Assembly: GCF_001724715.1 (NCBI RefSeq)
Contig: NZ_MEFG01000031.1
Coordinates: 1 to 32,648, forward strand
DNA from: Sphingomonas sp. SCN 67-18
Lineage (GTDB): Bacteria > Pseudomonadota > Alphaproteobacteria > Sphingomonadales > Sphingomonadaceae
Length of the DNA stretch: 32,648 nucleotides
Reading direction: 5' to 3'
Shown: piece by piece, positions 1 through 8,001 of the stretch
How positions within the stretch are numbered: the stretch's first letter is position 1
Layout: each line of letters begins with the position of its first letter
Position numbers and translations under genes: made by a program
The notes under the pieces: model-generated
Seen by the model: only the letters and a program-made list of their open reading frames with translations
The model's database searches: none
Told to the model about the DNA's origin: nothing

Positions 1-2
1 AG

Positions 3-161
3 GGGCGCTGGGCGGCGGCGGGCGGCTTCAAATCGGTCATCTCGGCTTTCTGGCGCGGGGAGAGGGCGTTGAAACGGACTGGATTTCCGTTTGTCGGGGT
101 GCTGGCTTCCGCCGGTTTCGCATCCTATGTTGGCTGCAGGTCTTTTACGAACGAGGAATGA
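3..161 (+). CDS. C-terminal fragment of an unknown protein (runs off left edge)
   Basis: An open frame enters from the left edge and ends at a TGA at 159-161, three bases before the ATG of the aminopeptidase gene. The visible 52 residues begin in a Gly/Ala stretch. They continue through a basic segment with Trp and Arg into a hydrophobic run (FPFVGVLASAGFASYVG) and end in FTNEE. That hydrophobic run could be a membrane segment or a buried helix. The close spacing to the next gene suggests one transcription unit. I do not recognise the family. The other two forward frames are a weaker fit: one stops early, and the other runs into the next gene out of frame. Confidence 0.45.
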   Translation, partial: GRWAAAGGFKSVISAFWRGERALKRTGFPFVGVLASAGFASYVGCRSFTNEE

Positions 162-164
162 AGC

Positions 165-1946
165 ATGTCCACCCATGAAGCGCGGCTCCAGGCATTGCGG
201 GCGCAGCTGAAGCGCGACCGGCTGGACGGTTTCGTCGTGCCGATCTGCGACGAGCATATGAGCGAATATGTGGGCGCCTATGCCCAGCGGCTGGCGTGGC
301 TGACGGGTTTTCAGGGCTCGGCCGGGTCGGCGGTGGTGCTGCCGGAGGAGGCGGCGATCTTCGTCGACGGCCGCTATACGCTGCAGGTGCGCGAACAGGT
401 GGACGCCAGGAACTGGGCCTATGTCTCCGTGCCGGAAACCAGCGTGGCCGACTGGCTGGGCGCCCATGCCTCGGCAGGCGCGCGGATCGGCTATGATCCG
501 TGGCTGCACACCCGCGCATGGGTGGATCAGGCGCGCCGCGCGCTGGCCGAGGCGGGGGCCGATCTGGTGGCGGTGGACACCAACCCGGTCGACGCGATCT
601 GGCCGGACAGGCCCGGGCCGTCCAAGGCCAGGCTGGAGGTGCAGCCCATCGAATATGCCGGCAAGTCATCCGGCGAGAAGCGGCAGGGCATTGCCGATTT
701 CCTGGGCAAGAGCCGCGCCGACGCGGTGATCCTCTCCGCGCTGGATTCGATTGCGTGGACCTTCAACATCCGGTCGCGCGATGTCGACCGGACGCCGGTG
801 GCGCTGGCCTATGCCGTCGTCAACAAGGATGCGACGGCCGATCTGTTCGTCGCGCCCGAGAAGATGGACGATGCCGTCGCCCAGCATCTGGGCAACGCCG
901 TGCGCGTGCATGACCGCGATGCGTTCCGCGATGCGCTGCGCGGTATGGCGGGCAAGCGGGTGGTGGCCGACCCGGAACGGGCGGTATCCGCCATTTTTGG
1001 CGCGCTGGAGGGCGCGGGCGCGACCGTGCTGGCGCTGCGCGACCCGGCAGTGCTGGCCAAGGCGATGAAGAACGAGGCGGAGGTGGCCGGCCACAAGGCT
1101 GCGCAGGCGCGCGACGGGGCCGCGCTCAGCCGTTTCCTCCACTGGCTGTCCATCGAGGCGCCAAAGGGCGGGCAGACCGAATTGTCCGTCGCCGCCCGGC
1201 TGGAGCAGTTCCGCCGCGACACCGGCCTGCTGGAGGACCTGTCCTTCGACACCATTTCCGGGGCCGGGCCGAATGGCGCGATCTGCCACTATAAGGTGGA
1301 CGAGGCGAGCAACCGCGAGATTCCGCTCAATTCGCTGTTCCTCATCGATTCCGGCGGCCAGTATCGCGACGGCACCACGGACGTGACCCGCACCGTTGCG
1401 GTGGGCGAGCCGACCGCCGAGATGCGCGACCGGTTCACCCGCGTGCTCAAGGGGCATATCGCGCTCGCCACCGCCATTTTCCCGCACGGCACCGGCGGCG
1501 GCCAGCTCGACGCGCTGGCGCGGCAATATCTCTGGGCGGCGGGGCTGGACTATGCCCATGGCACCGGCCACGGCGTCGGCGCCTATCTGGCCGTGCATGA
1601 AGGGCCGCAGCGCATCGCCAGCTTCGGCGGCGGCGGCGAGCCGCTGCGCGCGGGGATGATCTGCTCCAACGAGCCGGGTTATTACAAGGCCGGGGAATAT
1701 GGCATCCGCATCGAGAACCTTGTGCTGGTGGTCGACAAGGCCGTGCCGGGCGCTGAGCAGCCGATGCTGGGATTCGAGACGCTCACCTTCGCGCCCATCG
1801 ACCGGCGGCTGATCGACCTTGCGCTGATGAGCGCGGCCGAGCGGGCCTGGGTGGACGATTATCACGCCCGCGTGATGACGATCGTCGGCCCCCAGCTGGA
1901 CGGCGAGGCCAGGAGCTGGCTGACCGCCAGCTGCGCCCCGCTATAG
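165..1946 (+). CDS. pepP: Xaa-Pro aminopeptidase (aminopeptidase P, M24B family)
   Basis: Cytosolic dinuclear-metal aminopeptidase that removes the N-terminal residue from peptides with proline in position two. The 593 residues fit the long three-domain form: two creatinase-like N-terminal domains (about 1-310) and a C-terminal pita-bread domain. The metal ligands are all present: D395 and D406 in the IDSGGQYRDGTTDVTRT block, H469 in GTGHGVG, E503 in NEPGYY and E517 in GIRIEN. Their mutual spacing (11, 63, 34, 14) equals that of human XPNPEP1 as I recall it. There is no signal peptide. The start is supported by GAGG about eight bases upstream. The gene follows the preceding fragment by three bases. 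The symbol is used in the family sense only. Confidence 0.93.
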   Translation: MSTHEARLQALRAQLKRDRLDGFVVPICDEHMSEYVGAYAQRLAWLTGFQGSAGSAVVLPEEAAIFVDGRYTLQVREQVDARNWAYVSVPETSVADWLGAHASAGARIGYDPWLHTRAWVDQARRALAEAGADLVAVDTNPVDAIWPDRPGPSKARLEVQPIEYAGKSSGEKRQGIADFLGKSRADAVILSALDSIAWTFNIRSRDVDRTPVALAYAVVNKDATADLFVAPEKMDDAVAQHLGNAVRVHDRDAFRDALRGMAGKRVVADPERAVSAIFGALEGAGATVLALRDPAVLAKAMKNEAEVAGHKAAQARDGAALSRFLHWLSIEAPKGGQTELSVAARLEQFRRDTGLLEDLSFDTISGAGPNGAICHYKVDEASNREIPLNSLFLIDSGGQYRDGTTDVTRTVAVGEPTAEMRDRFTRVLKGHIALATAIFPHGTGGGQLDALARQYLWAAGLDYAHGTGHGVGAYLAVHEGPQRIASFGGGGEPLRAGMICSNEPGYYKAGEYGIRIENLVLVVDKAVPGAEQPMLGFETLTFAPIDRRLIDLALMSAAERAWVDDYHARVMTIVGPQLDGEARSWLTASCAPL

Positions 1947-1959
1947 GGCGCGATGCGGG

Positions 1960-2097
1960 CTAGGCGCGCTCGATCGGTTCCGGGCGGGAGGCCGATGTTG
2001 CCGTGTCGGCGATATCGCGCCCCTGCGCCTTGCGGCGGCGCAGATTCTGGCGGAGCGCCTCGGCCAGCCGGCGGGCGCGTTCATCCTGTTTATCCAT
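1960..2097 (-). CDS. Small conserved-type basic protein, 45 residues
   Basis: A short minus-strand gene encoding MDKQDERARRLAEALR, continuing through an Arg/Lys-rich stretch (NLRRRKAQGRD) to PEPIERA. It is almost wholly helical in character and strongly charged, with no signal peptide or membrane segment. It resembles small hypothetical proteins common in sphingomonads, but I cannot assign a function. It lies convergent to pepP with a 13-base gap. The frame stays open upstream to 2235, but that extension runs backwards through the tRNA gene, so the internal ATG at 2097 is the sensible start. Confidence 0.6.
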   Translation of the reverse strand: MDKQDERARRLAEALRQNLRRRKAQGRDIADTATSASRPEPIERA

Positions 2098-2178
2098 GAT
2101 CGATCGATAGGCCGGGCCGACGCGCCTTGACAAGCGCCCGGCCCAGTGGCCATAGCGCCGCCTCGTTCCCCGGAACAT

Positions 2179-2253
<75 letters not shown>

Positions 2254-2302
2254 TTTTCCCCCTGTCGGTCCGCCGGTGACGGCGTTGCGCTGATTTTTCC
2301 GC

Positions 2303-4363
2303 TTACCAGATCACCGCGCGTTCGGATGGCGGCAGGTAGAGGCGCCGGCCCGGATCGACGCTGAACGCATCGTACCAGGCCTGGATGTTCCTGAGCGGCA
2401 TGAACACGCGCCAGGGGTTTGGGGCATGGGAATCGCTGGCCAGCGTCTGCTGCAACGCGGCGTCGCGGATCTTTTTGCGCCATGCCTGGCCATGGGCGAT
2501 GAAGAAGCGTTGCTCGCCGGTCAGGCCGTCGAGCACGGGGGCGGGGCGGCCGCCGAGGGACAGGCGGTATGCGCTCAGCGCCAGCAGCAGCCCGGATAGA
2601 TCGGCGATGTTCTCGCCCATCGTCATCGCGCCGTTGATGTGGATGCCGGGGAGCGGCTGTTCCGCGTCATATTGTTTGCCCAGAATGGCGATGCGGCTGT
2701 TGAAGCGGGCAGCGTCCTCCGCCGTCCACCAGTCGCGCAGCACGCCGCTGGCGTCCGTCTTGCGGCCCTGATCGTCGAAGCCGTGGATGATTTCATGGCC
2801 GATGATCATGCCGATGCCGCCATAGTTGACCGCAGCGTCGGCATTGGGGTCGAAGCGCGGGGCCTGCAGCATCGCGGCGGGAAAGACGATCTCGTTCGAC
2901 GGGGCGTTATAATAGGCGTTCATCGTCTGCGGCGTCATGTGCCACAGCGCCCTGTCCGTCGGCTTGCCGATCTGGTTGCGCTGATAGGCCCATTCGAACG
3001 CCCTTGCCCGCCGGACGTTTCCGTAAAGATCGCCCGCGTGCATCTCCAGCCCGTCATAGCTGCGCCACCTGTCTGGGTAGCCGATCTTCACCGTGAAGCT
3101 GTCGACCTTTTTCAGCGCCTCGACGCGCGTCGCATCGCTCATCCAGTCCAGCGTCAGGATGCGCTGGCGCATGGCGGCGAGCAGGTTGTCGACCAGCCCC
3201 TCGACCTGCGCTTTCGACGAGGCGGGGAAATGGAGCCGGACATATTCCCTGCCCAGCGCCTCGCCCATCGAATCGTTGACCAGCGCGATCGCCCGGTTGG
3301 GCCGGGGGCGGTTTTCCGCCGTTCCGCTCAGCGCCTGCCCGTGGAAGGCGAAATGGGCCTCGACGAAGGCGGCGGAGAGATAAGGGGCGGCAGCGTCGAC
3401 CAGGTGGAAAGCCTGCCATGCCTGAAGCGTGCCGACCGGGGTGGCGGCGTAGAAGGCGGCGAGTTTCGGGAAGGCGGATTTCTCCGCGACCAGCAGCGGC
3501 CCGCCCGGGGCTACCCCGGACGCCTGCAGCCATGCCTGCCATGGATAGCCGGGGGCGAGCGCCTGCAATTGCGAAACCGACATCAGGTTGACGGTCTTGT
3601 CGAGGTCCTGCCGGTCCTCGGACGGCCAATGCAGCCGGGCCACCCCGGTTTCAAAAGCCAGTATCTCGCCGGCCGCGTGGGCCGGATCGTCCCAGCCGGC
3701 GAGGGCGAGCAGGCGGGTGACATAGGCGCGGTAGGCGGCGCGGGCGGGCGCGAAGGGCGCGGCAAGATAATAATCGCGATCAGGCATGCCGAGGCCGTCA
3801 TGGGAGAGGGCGGCCACCATGGCGGCGGGATCGCGCGGGTTCTGGAGCGGTTCGACCTTGAACAGATTCTGGCCGAAATCGCCCATGGCGGCGCCCATCA
3901 GGCGGGCGATGGCCCCGTGGTCCTTCGCGGCGCGGATCGCGGCAAGCTGGCCGGCCAGCGGTTGCCCGCCCAGACTTTCCACCCGCGCCGCATCCATGAA
4001 GCTTGCGTAGAGGGTGCTGATCCGCCGCAGGTCCGGCGCGGCGTTCGCATCGGCTGCGGCGGTCTCGACGATGGTCTTCAGCTGCTCCTCGATGCGCGCC
4101 TCATTGGCCGTGGACAGGCTCCAGTCCGGCTTGTCGGCGGGAATCTCCGTGCGGTCGAGCCACGCGCCCGAAACATAGCGGTTGAAATCGTCGCCCGGAT
4201 GGACGCCGGGGTCGCCGCTCGATAGATCATAGCCCCAGCTGCCGAATTTCGGCGCCGCTGCCTGCTCTGGCGGCGTCATGCCGGTTTGCGCCGGGGCCGC
4301 CTGCCCGGCCAGGGACAATATCGTGCCGCCCAGCAGGACGATATGCGTCCAGACCCTTGCCAT
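2303..4363 (-). CDS. Exported M13-family zinc metallopeptidase (neprilysin/PepO-like)
   Basis: A 686-residue endopeptidase of the gluzincin M13 family, expected in the periplasm or outside the cell, that cuts short peptides. A signal peptide (MARVWTHIVLLGGTILSLAGQAAPA) precedes the M13 N-terminal domain. The catalytic block is intact: zinc ligands H523 and H527 with base E524 in HEIIHGFDD, third ligand E584 with D588 in GENIADLSG, and the substrate-binding NAYYNAP motif just before. The C-terminus ends in Trp, as is typical of the family. AAGGGAG sits about seven bases before the ATG. The neighbouring receptor on the same strand suggests a role in peptide processing or scavenging, but the two are separated by a small plus-strand gene. 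Confidence 0.93.
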   Translation of the reverse strand: MARVWTHIVLLGGTILSLAGQAAPAQTGMTPPEQAAAPKFGSWGYDLSSGDPGVHPGDDFNRYVSGAWLDRTEIPADKPDWSLSTANEARIEEQLKTIVETAAADANAAPDLRRISTLYASFMDAARVESLGGQPLAGQLAAIRAAKDHGAIARLMGAAMGDFGQNLFKVEPLQNPRDPAAMVAALSHDGLGMPDRDYYLAAPFAPARAAYRAYVTRLLALAGWDDPAHAAGEILAFETGVARLHWPSEDRQDLDKTVNLMSVSQLQALAPGYPWQAWLQASGVAPGGPLLVAEKSAFPKLAAFYAATPVGTLQAWQAFHLVDAAAPYLSAAFVEAHFAFHGQALSGTAENRPRPNRAIALVNDSMGEALGREYVRLHFPASSKAQVEGLVDNLLAAMRQRILTLDWMSDATRVEALKKVDSFTVKIGYPDRWRSYDGLEMHAGDLYGNVRRARAFEWAYQRNQIGKPTDRALWHMTPQTMNAYYNAPSNEIVFPAAMLQAPRFDPNADAAVNYGGIGMIIGHEIIHGFDDQGRKTDASGVLRDWWTAEDAARFNSRIAILGKQYDAEQPLPGIHINGAMTMGENIADLSGLLLALSAYRLSLGGRPAPVLDGLTGEQRFFIAHGQAWRKKIRDAALQQTLASDSHAPNPWRVFMPLRNIQAWYDAFSVDPGRRLYLPPSERAVIW

Positions 4364-4420
4364 CCCGTTCTCCCTTCGCCGCTTTTGTCGCTTGCGGAGA
4401 CAGCATCCGACGGACCGGGA

Positions 4421-4480
4421 GATATGTCAAATTATCATCATAATATCATGTATAGTCATAAATGTAATATATTGAACTTA
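4421..4480. promoter_or_regulatory. AT-rich divergent promoter region
   Basis: Sixty bases that are far more AT-rich than anything else nearby, between the M13 peptidase (minus) and the 50-residue gene (plus). It includes ATTAT-CATC-ATAAT, an inverted repeat at 4431-4444, and several TATAAT-like hexamers in both directions. It probably holds divergent promoters. A loose likeness to a Fur box exists on the minus strand, but it is what AT-rich sequence would give by chance. Confidence 0.4.
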
Positions 4481-4569
4481 TCGGGCCGATTCAGCGGCCG
4501 GGCCGCGGCGGCATGAAAGGGCGCACGGGGCGGCAAACCATGCTATGCCGCCGGGCAGGAGGTCGCCAT

Positions 4570-4722
4570 ATGCCCGGACGCCGCAAGCCAGACCGCACGG
4601 ACAAGGACGCCCCGGATTCGGACCGGGCGAAGGACCGCAAGCATGTCGAGAAGCTGCTCGACGAGGCGCTGAAGGAGAGTTTTCCGGCAAGCGACCCGCC
4701 GTCCATCCCCATCCCGCGCTGA
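4570..4722 (+). CDS. Small conserved-type protein with C-terminal ESFPASDPP motif
   Basis: Fifty residues starting MPGRRKPDRTDKD and ending in LLDEALKESFPASDPPSIP plus a few residues. The tail motif (acidic helix, then SFPASDPP) is a pattern I recognise from many short alphaproteobacterial hypothetical proteins. Its function is not known to me. The ATG at 4570 is chosen over the in-frame ATG at 4513 because a strong AGGAGG lies about seven bases upstream of it. The protein is soluble and highly charged. It is convergent with the receptor gene, which ends 12 bases away. Confidence 0.72.
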   Translation: MPGRRKPDRTDKDAPDSDRAKDRKHVEKLLDEALKESFPASDPPSIPIPR

Positions 4723-4734
4723 ATCGCCTGTGGC

Positions 4735-6768
4735 TCAGCCGCCAAAGGCGCGCTGGATGGTCAGGCCGACATAGGGACCGCTGTCGAGCACACGCCGCTC
4801 CACATATTTGATCGGCGCGGCGTCGCGCAGGCCGGTGTGGATGGTGCGGGTGCGCACCGCCGGGCTGTCGGTCAGGTTCTTGCCGAACAGGCGGATCGTC
4901 CATCGCGGCGACGGCTTGTATTCCACGAACATGTCCAGCCGGTCGGACAGGCGATCGACCTCGACGGCGTCGATCTTGAAGCTCGCTTCCTCCTTGCCCA
5001 GCGCATAATTGGCGCCCCAGCGGATGTTCAATGCCGCGATATCGTGGGTGAAACCGGCCGTGCCTTCCACCGGCAGGTCCTTGGAAATCCGGCGGCGCTC
5101 GCCGGTGGTGGGGTCCGTCACCCGGCTGCGGCGGTAAAGCCCGTTGGCCTGGATGGTGACGCCTTTCAGCCCATAGCGGTCGAGCGGCAGGTTGAGATCG
5201 GCCAGCACCATCGTGCGCCGCCCCTTGCCGATATTGCCGACCGCGTCGAACACGTCGTCGGGCGTGACGACGGGAATGTGATCGACCACGTCGCTGATCG
5301 CCTCGCGCCGCGCGGTGAGGACCAGCGCGCCGTCGCCGATATGATGTTCCCACGCCAGTTCCGCGCGCCACAGCCGGTCCGGCTCCAGATCCTTGTTGCC
5401 GGCGGTGATGCTGTTGCTGGTCAGCGAGGCGGAGCTGACGAAATTGTCGAAATCCAGCTGGCCCACGGCGCGCTCGACCAGCAGGCGGAACTCGTCGCGC
5501 GGGGAGGGCGTCCAGCGCAGCAGCATCCGGGGTTTCAGGAAGGACAGGCTCTTGCCCAGCCGGCTGTCACCGCTCTGGGTGAGGCGCGACATCTCGAAAC
5601 GCGCGCCCGCTTCCGCACTGAACATGGGGGACAGGTGCCAGGTGGAGATGGCGAACAGTTCCGCCCGCTTTTCCTGCACGCGGACATGGTTGGTGGGCAG
5701 CGGGATATCGACGCCGTTTTCTTCCAGCGCGCTATGGTTGTCGAGCGTGTTGAGCGCGCCCTCAATGCCGGTTTCCAGCGAAACCAGGCTGCCCTGACGG
5801 CGGAGCACGGCGCGCAGGATGGTTTCGCTGCTATCCGATTTTTCCCGCGTGACGGCGGTGCCGTCCGGGTCGATGGAGCGGTCAGTCTCTCTGTCCCGCT
5901 CCGTGCGGCGGATGCCGATCAGTTCGATCCGGCTGCGTTCGGCCACCGGGCGGTCGAAATTCAGGCCGAATTCGGTGGCGTCGGCGGTCGATCGTTCAGT
6001 GCCCAGCGCGTCGAAGGATTCGGGAAAACTGATCCGGTCGCTGATGTTGGCGAATTTTTCCTTGCGCTTGAACAGGCCGTTGACGCGCAGCGTACCGCCG
6101 GCCAGCGGCTGCCGGTAGCTGGCGGAGGCTTCCTTAATGTCGGCGCCTTCCGGCTGGTCATAGCGGGCGAGGCGGATCGGGCTGCCGTCCGCGGCATGGC
6201 GGTCGCGCAGGCCGAAGCCATGCTCGTCGTCAATCTCGCGGTAGAGCGCGCCGGACAGGTCGAGCACCTTGTCGTCGCGGCCGTAGCGCAGCTCGCCGGC
6301 CAGCCGGGGGGCGTCATAGCCGTGGCGGTACAGCGCCTGGCCTGCCTCCACCCGCCCGCTCAGCCGCGCGCTGTGGGCGCGCACCACGTTCACGATCACG
6401 GCATAACCCTGCATGTCGTAGCCGGCGGCGCCGCTGCGGATCAGTTCGACATGGTGCACGGCGCGGGCGGGGATGCGCTTCAAAACGTCCTGCAGGCTGT
6501 CCTGCTTGCTGGCCGGGCGCTGGCCGTCGAGCAATATGTTGCCGCCCGCCCCGGCATAGCCCCTGACGTCCTTGTCGCCTTCCTCCAGCCGGAAACCGGG
6601 GACCAGATTGACCATGTCCAGCGCGGAGGAGGGCTGCGAGCGGGCGAAATAATCGGCGTCATAGCGGGTCGATTCGCCCGGCCCCTGCGCGCGCGCGGCG
6701 GAAAGCGGCGCTGTGGCGAGCAGGATCAGCCCCATGGCATGGGCAAGGCGGGCGGCGCGGGTGGGCAT
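4735..6768 (-). CDS. TonB-dependent receptor, short-plug family (paralogue of 20170-22236)
   Basis: A 677-residue outer-membrane receptor. A signal peptide ends near residue 27 (SAARAQ). The plug domain follows directly: LDMVNLVPGF, VRGYAGAGGNILLDGQRP, then VELIRSGAAGYDMQGYAVIVNVVR. The rest is beta-barrel with alternating aromatic and charged residues and a C-terminal strand. There is no obvious TonB box of the classical ETVIV type. The plug is nearly the same as that of the receptor at 20170-22236, so these are two members of one family. The substrate is unknown. A GGAG about seven bases upstream supports the ATG. The gene lies downstream of the FNR-like regulator on the same strand, with a 103-base gap. 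Confidence 0.9.
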   Translation of the reverse strand: MPTRAARLAHAMGLILLATAPLSAARAQGPGESTRYDADYFARSQPSSALDMVNLVPGFRLEEGDKDVRGYAGAGGNILLDGQRPASKQDSLQDVLKRIPARAVHHVELIRSGAAGYDMQGYAVIVNVVRAHSARLSGRVEAGQALYRHGYDAPRLAGELRYGRDDKVLDLSGALYREIDDEHGFGLRDRHAADGSPIRLARYDQPEGADIKEASASYRQPLAGGTLRVNGLFKRKEKFANISDRISFPESFDALGTERSTADATEFGLNFDRPVAERSRIELIGIRRTERDRETDRSIDPDGTAVTREKSDSSETILRAVLRRQGSLVSLETGIEGALNTLDNHSALEENGVDIPLPTNHVRVQEKRAELFAISTWHLSPMFSAEAGARFEMSRLTQSGDSRLGKSLSFLKPRMLLRWTPSPRDEFRLLVERAVGQLDFDNFVSSASLTSNSITAGNKDLEPDRLWRAELAWEHHIGDGALVLTARREAISDVVDHIPVVTPDDVFDAVGNIGKGRRTMVLADLNLPLDRYGLKGVTIQANGLYRRSRVTDPTTGERRRISKDLPVEGTAGFTHDIAALNIRWGANYALGKEEASFKIDAVEVDRLSDRLDMFVEYKPSPRWTIRLFGKNLTDSPAVRTRTIHTGLRDAAPIKYVERRVLDSGPYVGLTIQRAFGG

Positions 6769-6841
6769 GGACGGACTCCGACGAAAAGGCAGCGGACCGG
6801 CGACGGCCGGGACGCGAAACCCCTAGGCGGAGGCGGCTGAC

Positions 6842-6862
6842 GGCAAGCCGGCGCGGCTTGTC
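6842..6862 (-). terminator. Possible terminator hairpin after the FNR-like gene
   Basis: GGCAAGCC pairs with GGCTTGTC (one G-U) around a five-base loop, ten bases past the stop codon of the regulator. There is no T-run, so intrinsic termination is uncertain. It could equally be a processing stem. Confidence 0.35.
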
Positions 6863-6871
6863 AGCAAGGCG

Positions 6872-7570
6872 TCAGTTTGAGGAAAAGCCGGGAAGCCGGG
6901 CGGGATCGTGGATGGTCACCGTGCGGTGCCCGGAAAGCGCGATCAGGCCGCTGGCCTTGAGCACGGTCATCTGGCGGCTCACCGTTTCGATGGTGAGACC
7001 CAGCACGTCTGCCATCTGCGCGCGGCTGAGCGGCAGGTCGAACCGGCAGGGCCTGCCCGGCGCCAGCGGCCCCGCCGCCCTCTCGCCCATGTCGACCAGG
7101 AAGGCGGCGACCTTTTCCAGCGCGCTTTTCAGGCCCAGCGCCACCATGCGCGCCCGCGCCTCGTCCAGGCTGGCCATGGTCCGGCGCAGCAGCATCCGTT
7201 CCAGCCGGGGATGATCGTCGACCACCGTTTCAAACGCCTCGCGCGGATAGACGCACAGGTCCGCATCGCCCACCGCTGTCACCGTCAGGCTCGATTCCTC
7301 GGCAAAGGGCTGGCCGACGAAATCGCCGGGGAAGAGCAGGCCGACAATCTGTTCGCGCCCGTCCGCGGCGGAGGAGGAAAGCTTCAGCACGCCGGAGACC
7401 AGATTGGCGCAGATGGTGGGATCTCCCTCCCACACCACCACCTGGCCCTTCACCACGGATCGCGCGCGGCCGATGCCGCTGAGCGCCGACAGTTCGTCGT
7501 CGCGCAGGCTTGCGCACAACGAGGCGTCGCGCACGACGCAATCCGCGCACCGTTCGGAAAGGCTCGCCAT
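6872..7570 (-). CDS. FNR/CRP-family oxygen-responsive transcription regulator
   Basis: A 232-residue regulator with an N-terminal cyclic-nucleotide-binding-type beta-roll and a C-terminal winged helix. Cysteines C8, C11 and C19 at the N-terminus, plus C106 in GDADLCVYP, match the four-cysteine pattern that ligates an oxygen-labile [4Fe-4S] cluster in FNR/FnrL proteins. The recognition helix reads LGLTIETVSRQ, with E195, S198 and R199 in the positions that read TTGAT half-sites in E. coli FNR. A perfect TTGAT-N4-ATCAA site lies upstream of ccoN, so I infer that this protein activates the cco genes. It is 52 bases downstream of the small Cys protein. The frame is open further upstream, but the ATG at 7570 places the cysteine motif at the N-terminus as expected. 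The SD is weak (GCGGGG). Confidence 0.9.
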   Translation of the reverse strand: MASLSERCADCVVRDASLCASLRDDELSALSGIGRARSVVKGQVVVWEGDPTICANLVSGVLKLSSSAADGREQIVGLLFPGDFVGQPFAEESSLTVTAVGDADLCVYPREAFETVVDDHPRLERMLLRRTMASLDEARARMVALGLKSALEKVAAFLVDMGERAAGPLAPGRPCRFDLPLSRAQMADVLGLTIETVSRQMTVLKASGLIALSGHRTVTIHDPARLPGFSSN

Positions 7571-7622
7571 CCCCGCTTTATGGCAGGCGCGGACGCGTCT
7601 GTCAGCCAGCGTTCGCCGCGGC

Positions 7623-7856
7623 CTAGCCAAGGGGCGTCCCGCACCCCGCCGCGCGCCGCCTTTCCGCCGGTGCGTGGCAGGCCATGGCGCAATCCCCGGT
7701 CCGCTCCCGCTTGCCCGGCAGGGGAATGTCCGCAGTGCCCCCGCCGCACAGCGCCACCCGGATGACAGCCGTGGGCGGCCGGGCGGCGGCGGGCATGGCG
7801 AGGGCCAGCAGGGCGGCGGCGGCCAGCGCGCCGGCGATCCGGTCAGGCCGGGGCAT
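7623..7856 (-). CDS. Small exported Cys-containing protein overlapping ccoS
   Basis: Seventy-seven residues with a clear signal peptide (IAGALAAAALLALAMPAAA, cleavage near 25). The short mature part contains C37, C56, C60-H61 and C72, including a C-x3-C-H pair. Its ATG lies inside ccoS, overlapping by 14 bases, so translation is probably coupled to the oxidase assembly genes. I do not recognise a named family. Cysteines in a small periplasmic protein beside a copper-containing oxidase suggest metal handling or thiol chemistry, but this is inference. The first cysteine follows an IRVAL strand and is followed by GGGTADIPLPG. Confidence 0.6.
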   Translation of the reverse strand: MPRPDRIAGALAAAALLALAMPAAARPPTAVIRVALCGGGTADIPLPGKRERTGDCAMACHAPAERRRAAGCGTPLG

Positions 7857-8001
7857 CGGGCTTGTCCTCGTCGATCAGGATGCGCATCGCCGCGCCGTCG
7901 AGGTCCTCGAACTGGCCGGAGCGCAGGCACCAGAAGAAGGCGACCAGCCCCGCCATGCCGAGCAGCAGCGCGATGGGGATGAGCAGGGCCAGCCCGTTCA
8001 T
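7843..8001 (-). CDS. ccoS: cbb3 oxidase assembly protein CcoS
   Basis: A 52-residue single-span membrane protein: MNGLALLIPIALLLGMAGLVAFF is the membrane segment, followed by the typical CcoS tail WCLRSGQFEDLDGAAMRIL and an acidic end. CcoS is needed for cofactor insertion into the cbb3 oxidase. Its ATG overlaps the ccoI stop by four bases (ATGA). The length and the QFEDLDG motif are normal for the family. It is too short to appear in many automatic gene lists. Confidence 0.93.
   Translation of the reverse strand: MNGLALLIPIALLLGMAGLVAFFWCLRSGQFEDLDGAAMRILIDEDKPDAPA

Noticed and set aside
4421-4450. A Fur box before the M13 peptidase
   Set aside because: The match (about 12 of 19) is in a very AT-rich stretch, where such scores arise by chance.
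4837-6840. A 667-residue plus-strand open frame opposite the first short-plug receptor
   Set aside because: Antisense shadow of a receptor with signal peptide and plug; no signal, SD or family motif of its own.
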